Part shown: positions 8,909 to 16,397 of the stretch, one piece after another
Position numbering within the stretch: position 1 is the first letter of the stretch
How the letters are laid out: each line of letters starts with the position of its first letter
Source: Flavobacterium sp. MK4S-17
Lineage (GTDB): Bacteria > Bacteroidota > Bacteroidia > Flavobacteriales > Flavobacteriaceae
Direction of reading: 5' to 3'
NCBI RefSeq assembly: GCF_009848495.1
Contig: NZ_WWEP01000001.1
Location: 124,001 to 188,000, forward strand
DNA: 64,000 bases
Program-made: the position numbers and the translations under genes
Notes under the pieces: generated by a model
Told to the model about the DNA's origin: nothing
Seen by the model: only the letters and a program-made list of their open reading frames with translations
The model's database searches: none

Positions 8909-9688
8909 TTAACTTTTTACAGCAGCAAGGCTTGCCTTTAATTGTTCCAGCAGGTCATCTTTATCTGTGGTTTTTTTCCTGCGCTTAACGGGAGCCGGTT
9001 TTTCACCTTTTTTAGCCGCCGCTTTCTTTTTAATCATCTTTACCAGCTCTTCCTTATAGGTGTCTTTATACTTTTCAGGTTCAAATTTGCCTGTAAGCTG
9101 TTCTATAATACTGGTTGCCATATCCAGTTCTTTCTTGGATATTTTAATATCTGAAGGAAGGTTTACCTCGCCTGTATCCCTTAACTCATCATTAAAACGT
9201 ATCTGTATGAGTAATATGGCATCTTCTTCAACCTTTAAAATGCCTAAATGCTGTGTAGTGCGCATTACAAAGCGGCATAGCCCTACCTTGCCCGATTTTT
9301 TAAGTGCATCCCTAAGCAGTGCATATACTTTTTTGGCTTCTTTTGCAGGCTCCGTTATATAAGGTTTTTCAAGATATTGGGGAGGGATTTCTTCCTCTTT
9401 TACAAATTCAAAAATATCAACAGTCTGTGTTTTTTCAGGTGCTATTGCAGCAAAGTCGCTTTTATCCAAAATAACATAATCACCGTTTTCTTTCCGGTAT
9501 CCTTTTGCTATATCATCCCAGGGCACTTCTTTGCCATCTTTTTTACAAACCCGCACATACTGTATAGGGCATTTATCCTTTTGCCTTATCATATCCAGGT
9601 CGATACGGTGGGCTGTAGCACCACTGTATAATTTTATAGGTATGTTTACTAGCCCAAAACTTATACTGCCTTTCCAGATAGCTTTCAT
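8909..9688 (-). CDS. ku: Ku-type DNA end-binding protein
   Basis: Bacterial Ku forms a homodimeric ring that loads on broken DNA ends and recruits LigD. The 259-aa protein begins MKAIWKGSISFGLVNIPIKLYSG, the hallmark start of the family, and continues with the Ku core beta-barrel (IQYVRVCKKDGKEVPW, VDIFEFVKEEEIPP). The lysine-rich C-terminal tail (KKKAAAKKGEKPAPVKRRKK) resembles extended tails of other bacterial Ku proteins that bind DNA or LigD. It is the first gene of the ku-ligD operon. The upstream terminator at 9774-9806 isolates it from the YciE/YciF-like gene. Confidence 0.97.
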   Translation of the reverse strand: MKAIWKGSISFGLVNIPIKLYSGATAHRIDLDMIRQKDKCPIQYVRVCKKDGKEVPWDDIAKGYRKENGDYVILDKSDFAAIAPEKTQTVDIFEFVKEEEIPPQYLEKPYITEPAKEAKKVYALLRDALKKSGKVGLCRFVMRTTQHLGILKVEEDAILLIQIRFNDELRDTGEVNLPSDIKISKKELDMATSIIEQLTGKFEPEKYKDTYKEELVKMIKKKAAAKKGEKPAPVKRRKKTTDKDDLLEQLKASLAAVKS

Positions 9689-9773
9689 AATTAAAACATT
9701 TTATGCCTACTAAATTTAGCAAGCAATTGTTTTACAACCTATTATTTTAATACTACTTTCACAGTCGGCAAAT

Positions 9774-9806
9774 AAAAAAAGCACACCTTTCAGTGTGCTT
9801 TTTTTA
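9774..9806. terminator. Terminator between ferritin-like gene and ku
   Basis: GCACAC (9781-9786) pairs with GTGTGC (9793-9798) with a 6-nt loop. Seven A residues precede and eight T residues follow, so it can work in both directions. It lies just after the stop of the minus-strand gene at 9823. Confidence 0.85.
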
Positions 9807-9822
9807 TTAAACTTTTCAGTTT

Positions 9823-10434
9823 TTATTCTTCGCTGTCATCTTCTTCATGCGCTTCAAAATTAATGTCATTGTACGCATTTTCAGTTAAAGTCATGTCAGC
9901 CTGTTTTTCTTCTTCAAGGGTTTGGTGCAGTAATTCTGCCGCTTCATCCTGTCCCAAAGTTTTAGCAAATGCACAAATAGTACCGTAGGTAGCAATTTCA
10001 TAATGCTCAATTTTTTGTGAAGCGGCTATAATACCTGCATCCCTTACCGGGCCGGGTTCTGTGCTTTTTAATATGTCTTCACCTTCCTTGATTAAACCAT
10101 CCATGGCATCGCATTTTTTTCCTGAAGCTTTTTTACCTGCAAGTTCAAATACTTTTTCAAGCCTTGAAACCTGTTCTTCTGTAACTGTAATATGTTCTTC
10201 AATAGCACTTACAAGACTTTCAGAAGATGCATTTTTAGCCATTTTTGGTAGAGCTTTCAATAAAGCCTTTTCAGCCCAGTATATGTCTTTAAGGCAGTCA
10301 ATATATAATTCTTTAAGGCCTTCAGCGGCGGTTGATTTTGCCTTAACTTTTCTTCCGCCTGTTGTGGAAGATTTTGAAGAAGACGAACTTGTTTTGCTTG
10401 TACTTTTGTTAGAAGTTTTTGTTGCTGTTTTCAT
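9823..10434 (-). CDS. YciE/YciF-type ferritin-like protein (DUF892)
   Basis: This 203-aa protein has a DUF892 four-helix ferritin-like domain at about 38-185: LKELYIDCLKDIYWAEKALLKALPKMAKNA is typical, followed by EEHITVTEEQVSRLEKVF and IEHYEIATYGT, which supply the likely di-iron Glu/His ligands. Members are linked to stress responses, but their reaction is not well defined. The first 37 residues are a Ser/Thr/Lys-rich low-complexity tail (STSKTSSSSSKSSTTGG) that is not part of the fold and may bind DNA or be disordered. The last residues are strongly acidic (EEDDSEE). It lies directly upstream of ku-ligD but is separated by a terminator. Confidence 0.88.
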   Translation of the reverse strand: MKTATKTSNKSTSKTSSSSSKSSTTGGRKVKAKSTAAEGLKELYIDCLKDIYWAEKALLKALPKMAKNASSESLVSAIEEHITVTEEQVSRLEKVFELAGKKASGKKCDAMDGLIKEGEDILKSTEPGPVRDAGIIAASQKIEHYEIATYGTICAFAKTLGQDEAAELLHQTLEEEKQADMTLTENAYNDINFEAHEEDDSEE

Positions 10435-10586
10435 AATTAATAGAATTTAAGTTGGAAATTGTATTTATAAAAAGTGTTTTTTAATTTGTAACTACACTAA
10501 CAAATTTAGCCATTGAATAACGCGGGGATATTAATTATATCCTAAAAAACAGTACTCTAACAAATAATTAACTCCTTGTAAATTAA

Positions 10587-10613
10587 TTGCTAAAACAATC
10601 AGACTTAGCTTTG
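10587..10613 (+). promoter_or_regulatory. Promoter of the deoxyinosine glycosylase-like gene
   Basis: TTG (10587-10589), a 16-nt spacer, then TAGCTTTG (10606-10613), an exact TAnnTTTG. Transcription should start about 4-6 nt later, at or next to the ATG at 10619. This argues against the GTG at 10613, which lies inside the promoter, and suggests a leaderless mRNA. Confidence 0.6.
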
Positions 10614-10618
10614 TGTTT

Positions 10619-11107
10619 ATGAAAAAAGCTTTTGACCCAATTATAGATGAAAACAGCAGGCTCCTTATACTCGGCACAATGCCGGGAGAAAAATCTTTGC
10701 AGTTACAGCAGTATTACGGAAACAGGGGAAACCAGTTCTGGAAAATACTTTTCAGTATATTAAATGAACCCTTCAGCATGGAATATAACGACCGCAAGCT
10801 CCTTCTTAAGAAAAACGGTATAGCTTTATGGGATGTACTGCAATTTTGCGAAAGGACAGGCAGCCTGGACAGCAATATTAAAAATGAACTGCCTAATGAT
10901 TTTGATGCCTTTTATGATAAATATAAAAACATAAAGTATGTACTTTTTTCAAGTAAAAATGCAGCAGCCTATTATGATAAGTATGTTAAACGCAAACCTC
11001 ATTTAACTTATGATGTGCTCCCTTCACCCAGCGGAGCAAACGCTACTAAACCGTTAAGTGAAAAAATGCTGATTTGGGGACAAAAAATTTTGCCACTGCT
11101 CCATTAA
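10619..11107 (+). CDS. DNA-deoxyinosine glycosylase-like UDG-superfamily protein
   Basis: This 162-aa protein belongs to the uracil-DNA glycosylase superfamily, in the branch annotated as deoxyinosine/hypoxanthine-DNA glycosylase. It would remove deaminated adenine from DNA to start base excision repair. The visible motifs are LLILGTMPGEKSLQLQQYYG (the GTMPG active-site loop) with GNRGNQFWKILF, VLFSSKNAA, and the C-terminal LPSPSGANA motif that replaces the HPSP motif of Ung. I chose ATG 10619 because the earlier GTG is within the promoter. The last codons lie inside a terminator-like hairpin. Specificity for hypoxanthine versus uracil is inferred from the family. Confidence 0.82.
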   Translation: MKKAFDPIIDENSRLLILGTMPGEKSLQLQQYYGNRGNQFWKILFSILNEPFSMEYNDRKLLLKKNGIALWDVLQFCERTGSLDSNIKNELPNDFDAFYDKYKNIKYVLFSSKNAAAYYDKYVKRKPHLTYDVLPSPSGANATKPLSEKMLIWGQKILPLLH

Positions 11108-11124
11108 ATGTAACAGTGGCAAAA
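11088..11124 (+). terminator. Hairpin overlapping the glycosylase stop codon
   Basis: TTTTGCCACTG (11088-11098) pairs with CAGTGGCAAAA (11114-11124), an 11-bp perfect stem with a 15-nt loop containing the stop codon. The left arm is coding sequence. No long T run follows on the plus strand, so its strength as a terminator is uncertain. Confidence 0.45.
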
Positions 11125-11145
11125 ATCAGCTTAAAACAATATATG

Positions 11146-11265
11146 TTATGACATAAAATATCTTTTAAGCTTTCGTTGCCTGTAACTTTTCAGTGTTGTT
11201 TTTACTAACTGTTTCAGCTTGTTTTTTAAGATATTACTCTTCATAATATTATGGTTTAGTTGCAT
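11146..11265 (-). CDS. Possible small basic peptide (32-39 aa)
   Basis: The stretch 11108-11448 has no longer gene. On the minus strand an open frame from ATG 11265 to TAA 11146 encodes 39 aa. An internal ATG at 11244 gives 32 aa and has an A-rich leader (CTAAACCATAATATT). The peptide is very basic: MKSNILKNKLKQLV, then TTLKSYRQRKLKRYF, and could be a short amphipathic helix. I do not recognise it, and no strong -7 element is visible, only a degenerate CTTGC just before 11265. The rest of this intergenic region is A+T-rich and holds the promoter of the next plus-strand gene. Confidence 0.35.
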   Translation of the reverse strand: MQLNHNIMKSNILKNKLKQLVKTTLKSYRQRKLKRYFMS

Positions 11266-11410
11266 GGTGCAAGTTGGTTATTTTTAAATGGAAAAGTTTT
11301 AAACTTTTATTAAAACTTCATTAATAAATGAGTTTTAACAGTTGCGGAATGTTATAACAAAATCGTTTTTAATTGTAAATATTTGTGATAAATTTTGTAA
11401 TCAAATATTC

Positions 11411-11418
11411 TATATTTG
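11411..11418 (+). promoter_or_regulatory. -7 element upstream of the 11449 gene
   Basis: TATATTTG is an exact TAnnTTTG, 30 nt before the ATG at 11449. TTTG motifs at 11394 (13-nt spacer) and 11382 (25-nt spacer) are not ideally spaced for a -33 element. Confidence 0.55.
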
Positions 11419-11448
11419 AAAGTTATATACACAACTAAAAAATAAGAG

Positions 11449-11913
11449 ATGAAAAAAGTTTTGTTATTGTTGCTTTTTTCCGTTAACTGCCTGGCGCAGG
11501 TTAATAACTTTGTACTGAAGAATGATGATGTAGTATGGGAAAATGTGTTTATAACCGACCAGAAAAATATACCTGAACTGATTACCCAACACCCTAAGCT
11601 AAAAATTGTATCTTCAACCGGGGCAGTTTATAAAGGCCGTGGGTTCGAAATAAAACATACCTGCCAGGATAGCCCTTCCTATATGACAAATGAGTTGAAT
11701 TTTGATTTTGAAATAGAACTGGCCGAAGGGAAATATCGTGTTACTGTATATAATATCCAGTACACCGAGCGTGAAAAAGTGAATATAAAACACTATACTT
11801 CTGAAAGGAAAACTTTAAAATCTGATAAAGAAACAATTACTGCACTTAATTGCTTGGACAGCTATTTTAATAAGCTGTTTACACTCGCCACTTTGTATAA
11901 AAATAAACTTTAA
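11449..11913 (+). CDS. Secreted DUF4468-like protein
   Basis: This 154-aa protein has a signal peptide (MKKVLLLLLFSVNCLAQ) and should be exported. The middle segment MTNELNFDFEIELAEGKYRVTVYNIQY resembles the DUF4468/TBP-like fold found in many small secreted Bacteroidetes proteins, and a helix with LDSYFNKLFTLATLYKNKL ends the chain. No catalytic residues are apparent and no function is known. It stands alone behind its own -7 element. The DUF assignment comes from pattern recognition alone, while the secreted nature is clear. Confidence 0.65.
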   Translation: MKKVLLLLLFSVNCLAQVNNFVLKNDDVVWENVFITDQKNIPELITQHPKLKIVSSTGAVYKGRGFEIKHTCQDSPSYMTNELNFDFEIELAEGKYRVTVYNIQYTEREKVNIKHYTSERKTLKSDKETITALNCLDSYFNKLFTLATLYKNKL

Positions 11914-12108
11914 TTTAATTGATAACGTTATATTTTATTTAACTTAACAATTGTTCAATTATTTTTTGTACCTTTACTTCATTGAAAATCAACTATTTTA
12001 ATAGTTGCATTATAATTTATTTTACTATGGAAAACAGCGTTTTATAAAAAAGGGCTTCATAGTCCTTTAAATCACACAAGTAGTCAATCAATTAAAAAAC
12101 CCGGGATT

Positions 12109-12324
12109 ATGAGAATATTCAGTCTGATTTTATCAATCGTTACCTTTTTAGTTACATTATTTTTTTTGATAACTGACTTTCCTGTTTTAAACAGCCTTAA
12201 TGGTTTTGTGTACTTTTCACTGCTTATAATTTTATTGATGATTTGTGTTACAGGCATAATAATAAACATGCCGGTTTACAACAGGATACACAATAAATTT
12301 AAGATAAGCTACAGTAAACATTAA
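12109..12324 (+). CDS. Small two-helix membrane protein
   Basis: This 71-aa protein has two strongly hydrophobic segments: about 4-22 (FSLILSIVTFLVTLFFLI) and about 33-53 (FVYFSLLIILLMICVTGIII), with a basic C-terminal tail (IHNKFKISYSKH). It is most likely an inner-membrane protein with both ends on the same side. I do not recognise the family. A possible promoter (TTG 11951, TACCTTTA 11969-11976) lies about 130 nt upstream, and a short inverted repeat CAACTAT/ATAGTTG at 11990-12007 lies in the presumed leader. The antisense frame on the other strand is a shadow. Confidence 0.6.
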   Translation: MRIFSLILSIVTFLVTLFFLITDFPVLNSLNGFVYFSLLIILLMICVTGIIINMPVYNRIHNKFKISYSKH

Positions 12325-12388
12325 CTAATATTTTTAAACGATTGCTGTTTAAACAGTTACTTTTATAATAAACTTAAAATTGTTTATT

Positions 12389-12658
12389 ATGGAAAAGCCG
12401 TTTGGAAATAAAAGAGATGAGGAACTGCAGGAGCAGCAGCGTAACAAAACAGCCACTAAGCATATGGCTGATAATGACGAGCGCCAAAACAATATCCGTC
12501 AGTCAAAACAAAACAGTATAACACAGTCAGAATCTCCGAAAGAAAGTACTGAATCATTAACAAGTAAAGAGCAGGGCAGGGCAGATAGCCTACCTGTAGA
12601 AGAAAAAAACAGGAGAAAATTGAAAGATGAACAGGATACTGATTTTGGTATAGAATAA
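12389..12658 (+). CDS. Small hydrophilic, probably disordered protein
   Basis: This 89-aa protein starts MEKPFGNKRDEELQEQQR and is made almost only of charged and polar residues (Gln, Asn, Lys, Glu, Ser), without hydrophobic core or cysteine. It is expected to be unstructured and soluble. I do not recognise a family. Similar hydrophilic small proteins in flavobacteria are often stress-related, but that is inference. The earlier TTG at 12380 is an unlikely start. A strong terminator follows at once, supporting a real gene. Confidence 0.55.
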   Translation: MEKPFGNKRDEELQEQQRNKTATKHMADNDERQNNIRQSKQNSITQSESPKESTESLTSKEQGRADSLPVEEKNRRKLKDEQDTDFGIE

Positions 12659-12689
12659 AAAAAGAGGCTTTTAAAGCCTCTTTTTTTAT
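12657..12689. terminator. Bidirectional terminator
   Basis: AAAGAGGCTT and AAGCCTCTTT form an A/T-flanked stem centred near 12672, with T residues to 12687. It serves the 12389 gene on plus and the OmpA-like gene on minus. Confidence 0.85.
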
Positions 12690-12703
12690 ATTAAACCGCG
12701 ATA

Positions 12704-13537
12704 TTATTTCGACTGGTTTTTCATTTCTTTTTCAATCATATCATAAAACTGGTCAATTTTAGGAAGAATAAGTATTCTTGTCCTTCTGTTTCTTGCCCTT
12801 CCATCAGCTGAAGTGTTTTCAGCAAGCGGTACATATTCGCCCCTTCCTGCAGCAACAAGGCGCTTAGGGTCTATATTAAAGTCTTTTTGAAGTATCCTTA
12901 CTATAGATGTGGCACGTTTAACACTTAAATCCCAGTTATCCTGTAATACAGGGTTTTTAATAGGCACATTATCAGTGTGGCCTTCTACCATGCATTCAAA
13001 ATCCGGTTTGTCCTTAACTATGGCAGCAACTTTTCCTAAAATTTCTTTAGCCCTGTCGCTAACCTCATAGCTGCCGCTTTTAAATAAAAGTTTATCGGCT
13101 ATTGAGATATATACTACACCTTTCTCTACATTAACCTGAATATCCGGGTCATTTATTCCTACAGCCCTTTTTATGCTGGTAACAAGTGCTAGAGTAACCG
13201 AATCTTTACGTGTAAGCGCATCCTGCAGTCTTGTAATCTTCAGGTCTTTTTCTTTAAGGCTTTCCAAAGATTTTTCAAGGTTTTCAGCTCCTTTTGATGA
13301 TAAGGTAGTTATATTGCCCATGGTGTTCATAAGCTCATTCTTATCTTTTCTAAGGTCAGCAACCTGGGTGGTCAGCATGTCTTTTTCAGTAAGGCAGTTA
13401 TTAAGCTTTACTGTTGCAGTGTTAAGCAAATCCTGTATTTCCTTGTTCTTTGCTTCAAGTTCTGCTATCTTCTTTTTAGACCCGCATGATGTAAGGGTAA
13501 TAGCAGCAAGAGTTAATGTTAGAATGGTTCTTTTCAT
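12704..13537 (-). CDS. OmpA-family peptidoglycan-binding lipoprotein
   Basis: From ATG 13537 the protein is 277 aa. It begins with a lipoprotein signal (MKRTILTLTLAAITLTSC) with lipobox Cys18, then a long coiled-coil region (about 25-110, with AELEAKNKEIQDLLNTATVK) and a C-terminal OmpA/MotB domain (about 140-265). That domain has VEGHTDNVPIKNP and DGRARNRRTRILILP, the Asp and Arg residues that bind diaminopimelate in peptidoglycan. It probably anchors the outer membrane to the cell wall. ATG 13543 would add two residues and is also possible. The exact -7 element at 13561-13568 supports either start. Single-gene unit. Confidence 0.9.
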   Translation of the reverse strand: MKRTILTLTLAAITLTSCGSKKKIAELEAKNKEIQDLLNTATVKLNNCLTEKDMLTTQVADLRKDKNELMNTMGNITTLSSKGAENLEKSLESLKEKDLKITRLQDALTRKDSVTLALVTSIKRAVGINDPDIQVNVEKGVVYISIADKLLFKSGSYEVSDRAKEILGKVAAIVKDKPDFECMVEGHTDNVPIKNPVLQDNWDLSVKRATSIVRILQKDFNIDPKRLVAAGRGEYVPLAENTSADGRARNRRTRILILPKIDQFYDMIEKEMKNQSK

Positions 13538-13560
13538 AAGCATCAATTTAAAATTTTTAA

Positions 13561-13568
13561 CAAAATTA
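13561..13568 (-). promoter_or_regulatory. -7 element of the OmpA-like gene
   Basis: On the minus strand this reads TAATTTTG, an exact TAnnTTTG, 23 nt before the start at 13537. A TTTG lies 13 nt further upstream (13582-13585), closer than the usual -33 spacing. Confidence 0.55.
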
Positions 13569-13600
13569 CGGATTATTAGTACAAATATTAACGGCTAAAG

Positions 13601-14608
13601 CTATAAACTATTGTTAAAAATACTTGCAAATAGTTTGCCATTTTTAGCATAATACAGCCATATAATACTCTTTATTTTGTAGTAATTTTTGTATTGTTTT
13701 GATTGTCTTTTATTTATGAAATAAAATATTTTCAAATAAAAGTAATAGTGCGCTTTTAAGATGGCCCATATGTGGTTTAGCTTTCCTTGGGTAAGGAATC
13801 GGAATGCCGCAGCGCCGTCAAAGGCAAGCCTTACAAAAAATGTAGCAAAAGCTTGTTTTGCCGGCACATTTTTAACCATCATCCACAATGAATTCCTGAA
13901 ATTAAGATAAGTTTTCCTGGGGCTGCTGGTGGCAAGGGTAGCACCACCCATGTGGAAAATGTGTGATTTTCCACAATACCTCACCTTGTAATTGGTATTG
14001 AATGCACGCCAACACAGGTCAATTTCTTCCTGGTGTGCAAAAAAGTCTTCATCAAAACCACCCAGTTCCCAAAACACTTTTTTCCTTATAAAGAAACAAG
14101 CACCTGATGCCCAGAATATATCTGCATCGTCATCATACTGGCCCATATCCTGTTCAATAGTTTCAAATATCCTGCCCCTGCAAAATGGGAAGCCGTACTT
14201 ATCAATAAAGCCGCCTGCCGCCCCGGCATATTCAAAATGGCTCCGGTTATAATAGTCCAGTATTTTTGGTTGTGCTATTGCAATCTCTTCATCACTTTCA
14301 AATAGGCCCAGTAACGGCTCCAGCCAGTTTTCTGTAACTTCCACATCCGAATTTAAAAGCACATATATATCTTCTTCTACCTCTTTAAGGCATTCATTAT
14401 AGCCTTTGGCAAAGCCATAATTTTTGCTGTTTCTTATAATTTTTACTTCAGGAAAAGCTGAGGCAACAAATGTTACGGAATCATCTGTTGAGGCGTTATC
14501 CGCTACATATATGGCTGCTCCATCAGAATATCTGATAACAAATGGTAAAAATTGTTCCAGCAATTGTTTTCCATTCCAGTTTAATATTACTACGGCAATG
14601 CTTTTCAT
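13601..14608 (-). CDS. Family 2 glycosyltransferase
   Basis: This 335-aa enzyme has a GT-A fold: MKSIAVVILNWNGKQLLEQF, the nucleotide-binding VADNASTDDS, NYGFAKGYNECL and the DxD-like LLNSDVEVT motif. The acceptor region holds FWASGACFFIRKKVFWELGGFDEDFFAHQEEIDLCWR, typical of rhamnosyl- and galactofuranosyl-type GT2 enzymes. It likely adds a sugar to a cell-surface polysaccharide at the inner membrane. The sugar is not predictable from sequence. It overlaps the upstream HsdR-N-like gene by 4 nt (ATGA), so they are cotranscribed, although I see no functional link. Confidence 0.9.
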   Translation of the reverse strand: MKSIAVVILNWNGKQLLEQFLPFVIRYSDGAAIYVADNASTDDSVTFVASAFPEVKIIRNSKNYGFAKGYNECLKEVEEDIYVLLNSDVEVTENWLEPLLGLFESDEEIAIAQPKILDYYNRSHFEYAGAAGGFIDKYGFPFCRGRIFETIEQDMGQYDDDADIFWASGACFFIRKKVFWELGGFDEDFFAHQEEIDLCWRAFNTNYKVRYCGKSHIFHMGGATLATSSPRKTYLNFRNSLWMMVKNVPAKQAFATFFVRLAFDGAAAFRFLTQGKLNHIWAILKAHYYFYLKIFYFINKRQSKQYKNYYKIKSIIWLYYAKNGKLFASIFNNSL

Positions 14609-15057
14609 GGGGCAGGTTTGTATTCAGGCAGGTCCGGCAAAAATTGATACCTTTCCTGCTCATGGTCCATTTGGCAAAAGTAATGATTTAGCCCGTTTGT
14701 TACCATCATATAAGCAGCATTAAGCGTCATGTTATATCGCGCTATCTGGTCAAATGTATTTTGGGATATGGTTACCCCCGGAGCTTTACATTCTACAAGT
14801 AACAATATTTTTCCATCAGGTTGATAAACAACAACATCATATCTTTTTATTAAACCATTTATTTTAATAATTTTTTCCACATTAATGTGTTGCTTAGGAT
14901 ATTTTTTTTCTGTTAACAAAAACTGTACAACGTGCTGCCTCACCCATTCTTCGGGAGTAAGGAGGATAAATTTTTTACGGACGGCATCAAAAATAGCCAC
15001 CTTATTTTCACTATTTTTGAAACGGAATGTGTACTGTGGAAAATTCAGTTTTTGCAT
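14605..15057 (-). CDS. Orphan HsdR N-terminal-domain nuclease-like protein
   Basis: This 150-aa protein matches the type I restriction R subunit N-terminal domain (HSDR_N_2 type), a PD-(D/E)xK nuclease fold. The motif is visible as RYDVVVYQPDGKILLLVECKAPG (Asp, then Glu-x-Lys), followed by TFDQIARYNMTLNAAYMMVTNG. There is no helicase part, and no HsdM or HsdS nearby, so it is not a restriction system. The gene is divergent from holA with a 36-nt gap and overlaps the glycosyltransferase gene. In flavobacteria it is usually found in this place next to holA, which hints at a housekeeping DNA role, but this is unproven. Confidence 0.82.
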   Translation of the reverse strand: MQKLNFPQYTFRFKNSENKVAIFDAVRKKFILLTPEEWVRQHVVQFLLTEKKYPKQHINVEKIIKINGLIKRYDVVVYQPDGKILLLVECKAPGVTISQNTFDQIARYNMTLNAAYMMVTNGLNHYFCQMDHEQERYQFLPDLPEYKPAP

Positions 15058-15093
15058 CAGGCAAATTTAATATAAAATAATTGCAACGCTAAA

Positions 15094-16098
15094 GTGGACG
15101 AAGTAGTAAGGATAGTTAACAATATAAAACAGGGCGATATTAAGCCAATATATTTTTTAATGGGTGAAGAACCTTATTATATTGATAAGCTGACCGAATT
15201 TATTGAAGACAACATACTGCCTGAAGAAGAAAAAGGATTTAACCAAATGGTGATTTATGGGAAGGATGTAACGGTTGAAGAAGTAATTTCAAGCGCAAGG
15301 CGCTATCCAATGATGGCTGAAAGGCAGGTGGTAATTGTAAAAGAGGCACAGGAACTTTCGCGCACAATAGACAGGCTTGAAAGTTATGCTGAAAACCCGC
15401 AGCCCACTACAGTGCTTGTATTCGCCTACAAGTACAAAACACTTGATAAGCGTAAAAAAGTTACCAAGCTGATAGAGAAAAGTGGTGTGGTATATGAAAG
15501 CAAAAAGCTTTATGAAAACCAGGTGGCCGACTGGATAAGGAGGGTGCTTTCCGGCAAGAAATATAATATAGAGCCTAAAGCATCCGCCATGTTAGTTGAA
15601 TTTTTAGGCAATGACCTTAGCCGGATAAGTAATGAACTGGATAAGCTGGCTATTATTCTGCCGGAAGGCAGCACTATTACCCCAAAACATATTGAAGATA
15701 ATATAGGTATCAGTAAAGATTATAATGTATTTGAACTGCGAAAAGCCATAGGCGAAAAAGACCAGCTTAAAGCTTATAAAATAGCCGACTATTTTACCCA
15801 GAACCCTAAAGATAACCCGCTCGTAGTTACTACAGGACTGGTATTCGGCTTTTTCTCCCAGCTTTTATTATACCATGGATTAAAGGATAAAAGCCCCGGC
15901 AATGCGGCAAAAGTATTAAAGGTTAATCCCTTTTTCCTTAAAGACTATGATATTGCATTACGCAATTACCCTATGAAAAAAGTAAGTGCAATAGTTTCCG
16001 CGCTAAGGGATATAGATGTTAAAAGCAAAGGTGTGGGGGCAAACTCAATTTCACAGGGCTACCTGCTTAAAGAAATGCTGGTGAAAATTTTTGCCTGA
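15094..16098 (+). CDS. holA: DNA polymerase III delta subunit
   Basis: HolA is the delta subunit of the clamp loader, which opens the beta sliding clamp. The 334-aa protein has the family length and begins VVRIVNNIKQGDIKPIYFLMGEEPYYIDK, with the clamp-interacting N-terminal AAA-like domain, and ends with the collar helices (ISQGYLLKEMLVKIFA). The start is GTG at 15094; no ATG fits. It is divergent from the HsdR-N-like gene, so both promoters share the short gap 15058-15093. Confidence 0.94.
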   Translation: MDEVVRIVNNIKQGDIKPIYFLMGEEPYYIDKLTEFIEDNILPEEEKGFNQMVIYGKDVTVEEVISSARRYPMMAERQVVIVKEAQELSRTIDRLESYAENPQPTTVLVFAYKYKTLDKRKKVTKLIEKSGVVYESKKLYENQVADWIRRVLSGKKYNIEPKASAMLVEFLGNDLSRISNELDKLAIILPEGSTITPKHIEDNIGISKDYNVFELRKAIGEKDQLKAYKIADYFTQNPKDNPLVVTTGLVFGFFSQLLLYHGLKDKSPGNAAKVLKVNPFFLKDYDIALRNYPMKKVSAIVSALRDIDVKSKGVGANSISQGYLLKEMLVKIFA

Positions 16099-16186
16099 GT
16101 TTTAAGTAAACACTAAGAAGCCAAACATTTTTTATTCAACATATAATCACGATATTTGCAGGCTAAATCAAACAGAGCTAGAAATT

Positions 16187-16366
16187 ATGGCAATGAATAA
16201 AAATACCATCTTTGGGTGGGCCTCTTTTTTTATGTTTCTTATTGGCGCAGCGTTAATACTGCTGGGCGTTTTAAAATATAAAGATTATGCTATTGGCTTT
16301 TCAGTAGCCGGCATAGGTTTTTTTGCTATTTCCTGGGCATTTAATGCCCTTAAGGGAAGGGTGTAA
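16187..16366 (+). CDS. Small membrane protein, CAL67264-type
   Basis: This 59-aa protein lies between holA and ettA. It reads MAMNKNTIFGWASFFMFLIG and continues to a C-terminal FNALKGRV, with two hydrophobic helices at about 9-28 and 36-53. It resembles the short CAL67264 family of flavobacterial membrane proteins, whose function is unknown. A GATATTTG at 16151-16158 (one mismatch from TAnnTTTG) gives a plausible promoter. The next gene follows after 31 nt, so it may be cotranscribed with ettA. Confidence 0.75.
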   Translation: MAMNKNTIFGWASFFMFLIGAALILLGVLKYKDYAIGFSVAGIGFFAISWAFNALKGRV

Positions 16367-16397
16367 TTATTAATTAACTTACCAAAACATAATTTAC

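Noticed and set aside
14605-15057. Type I restriction system
   Set aside because: No helicase motor, methylase or specificity gene is present nearby.
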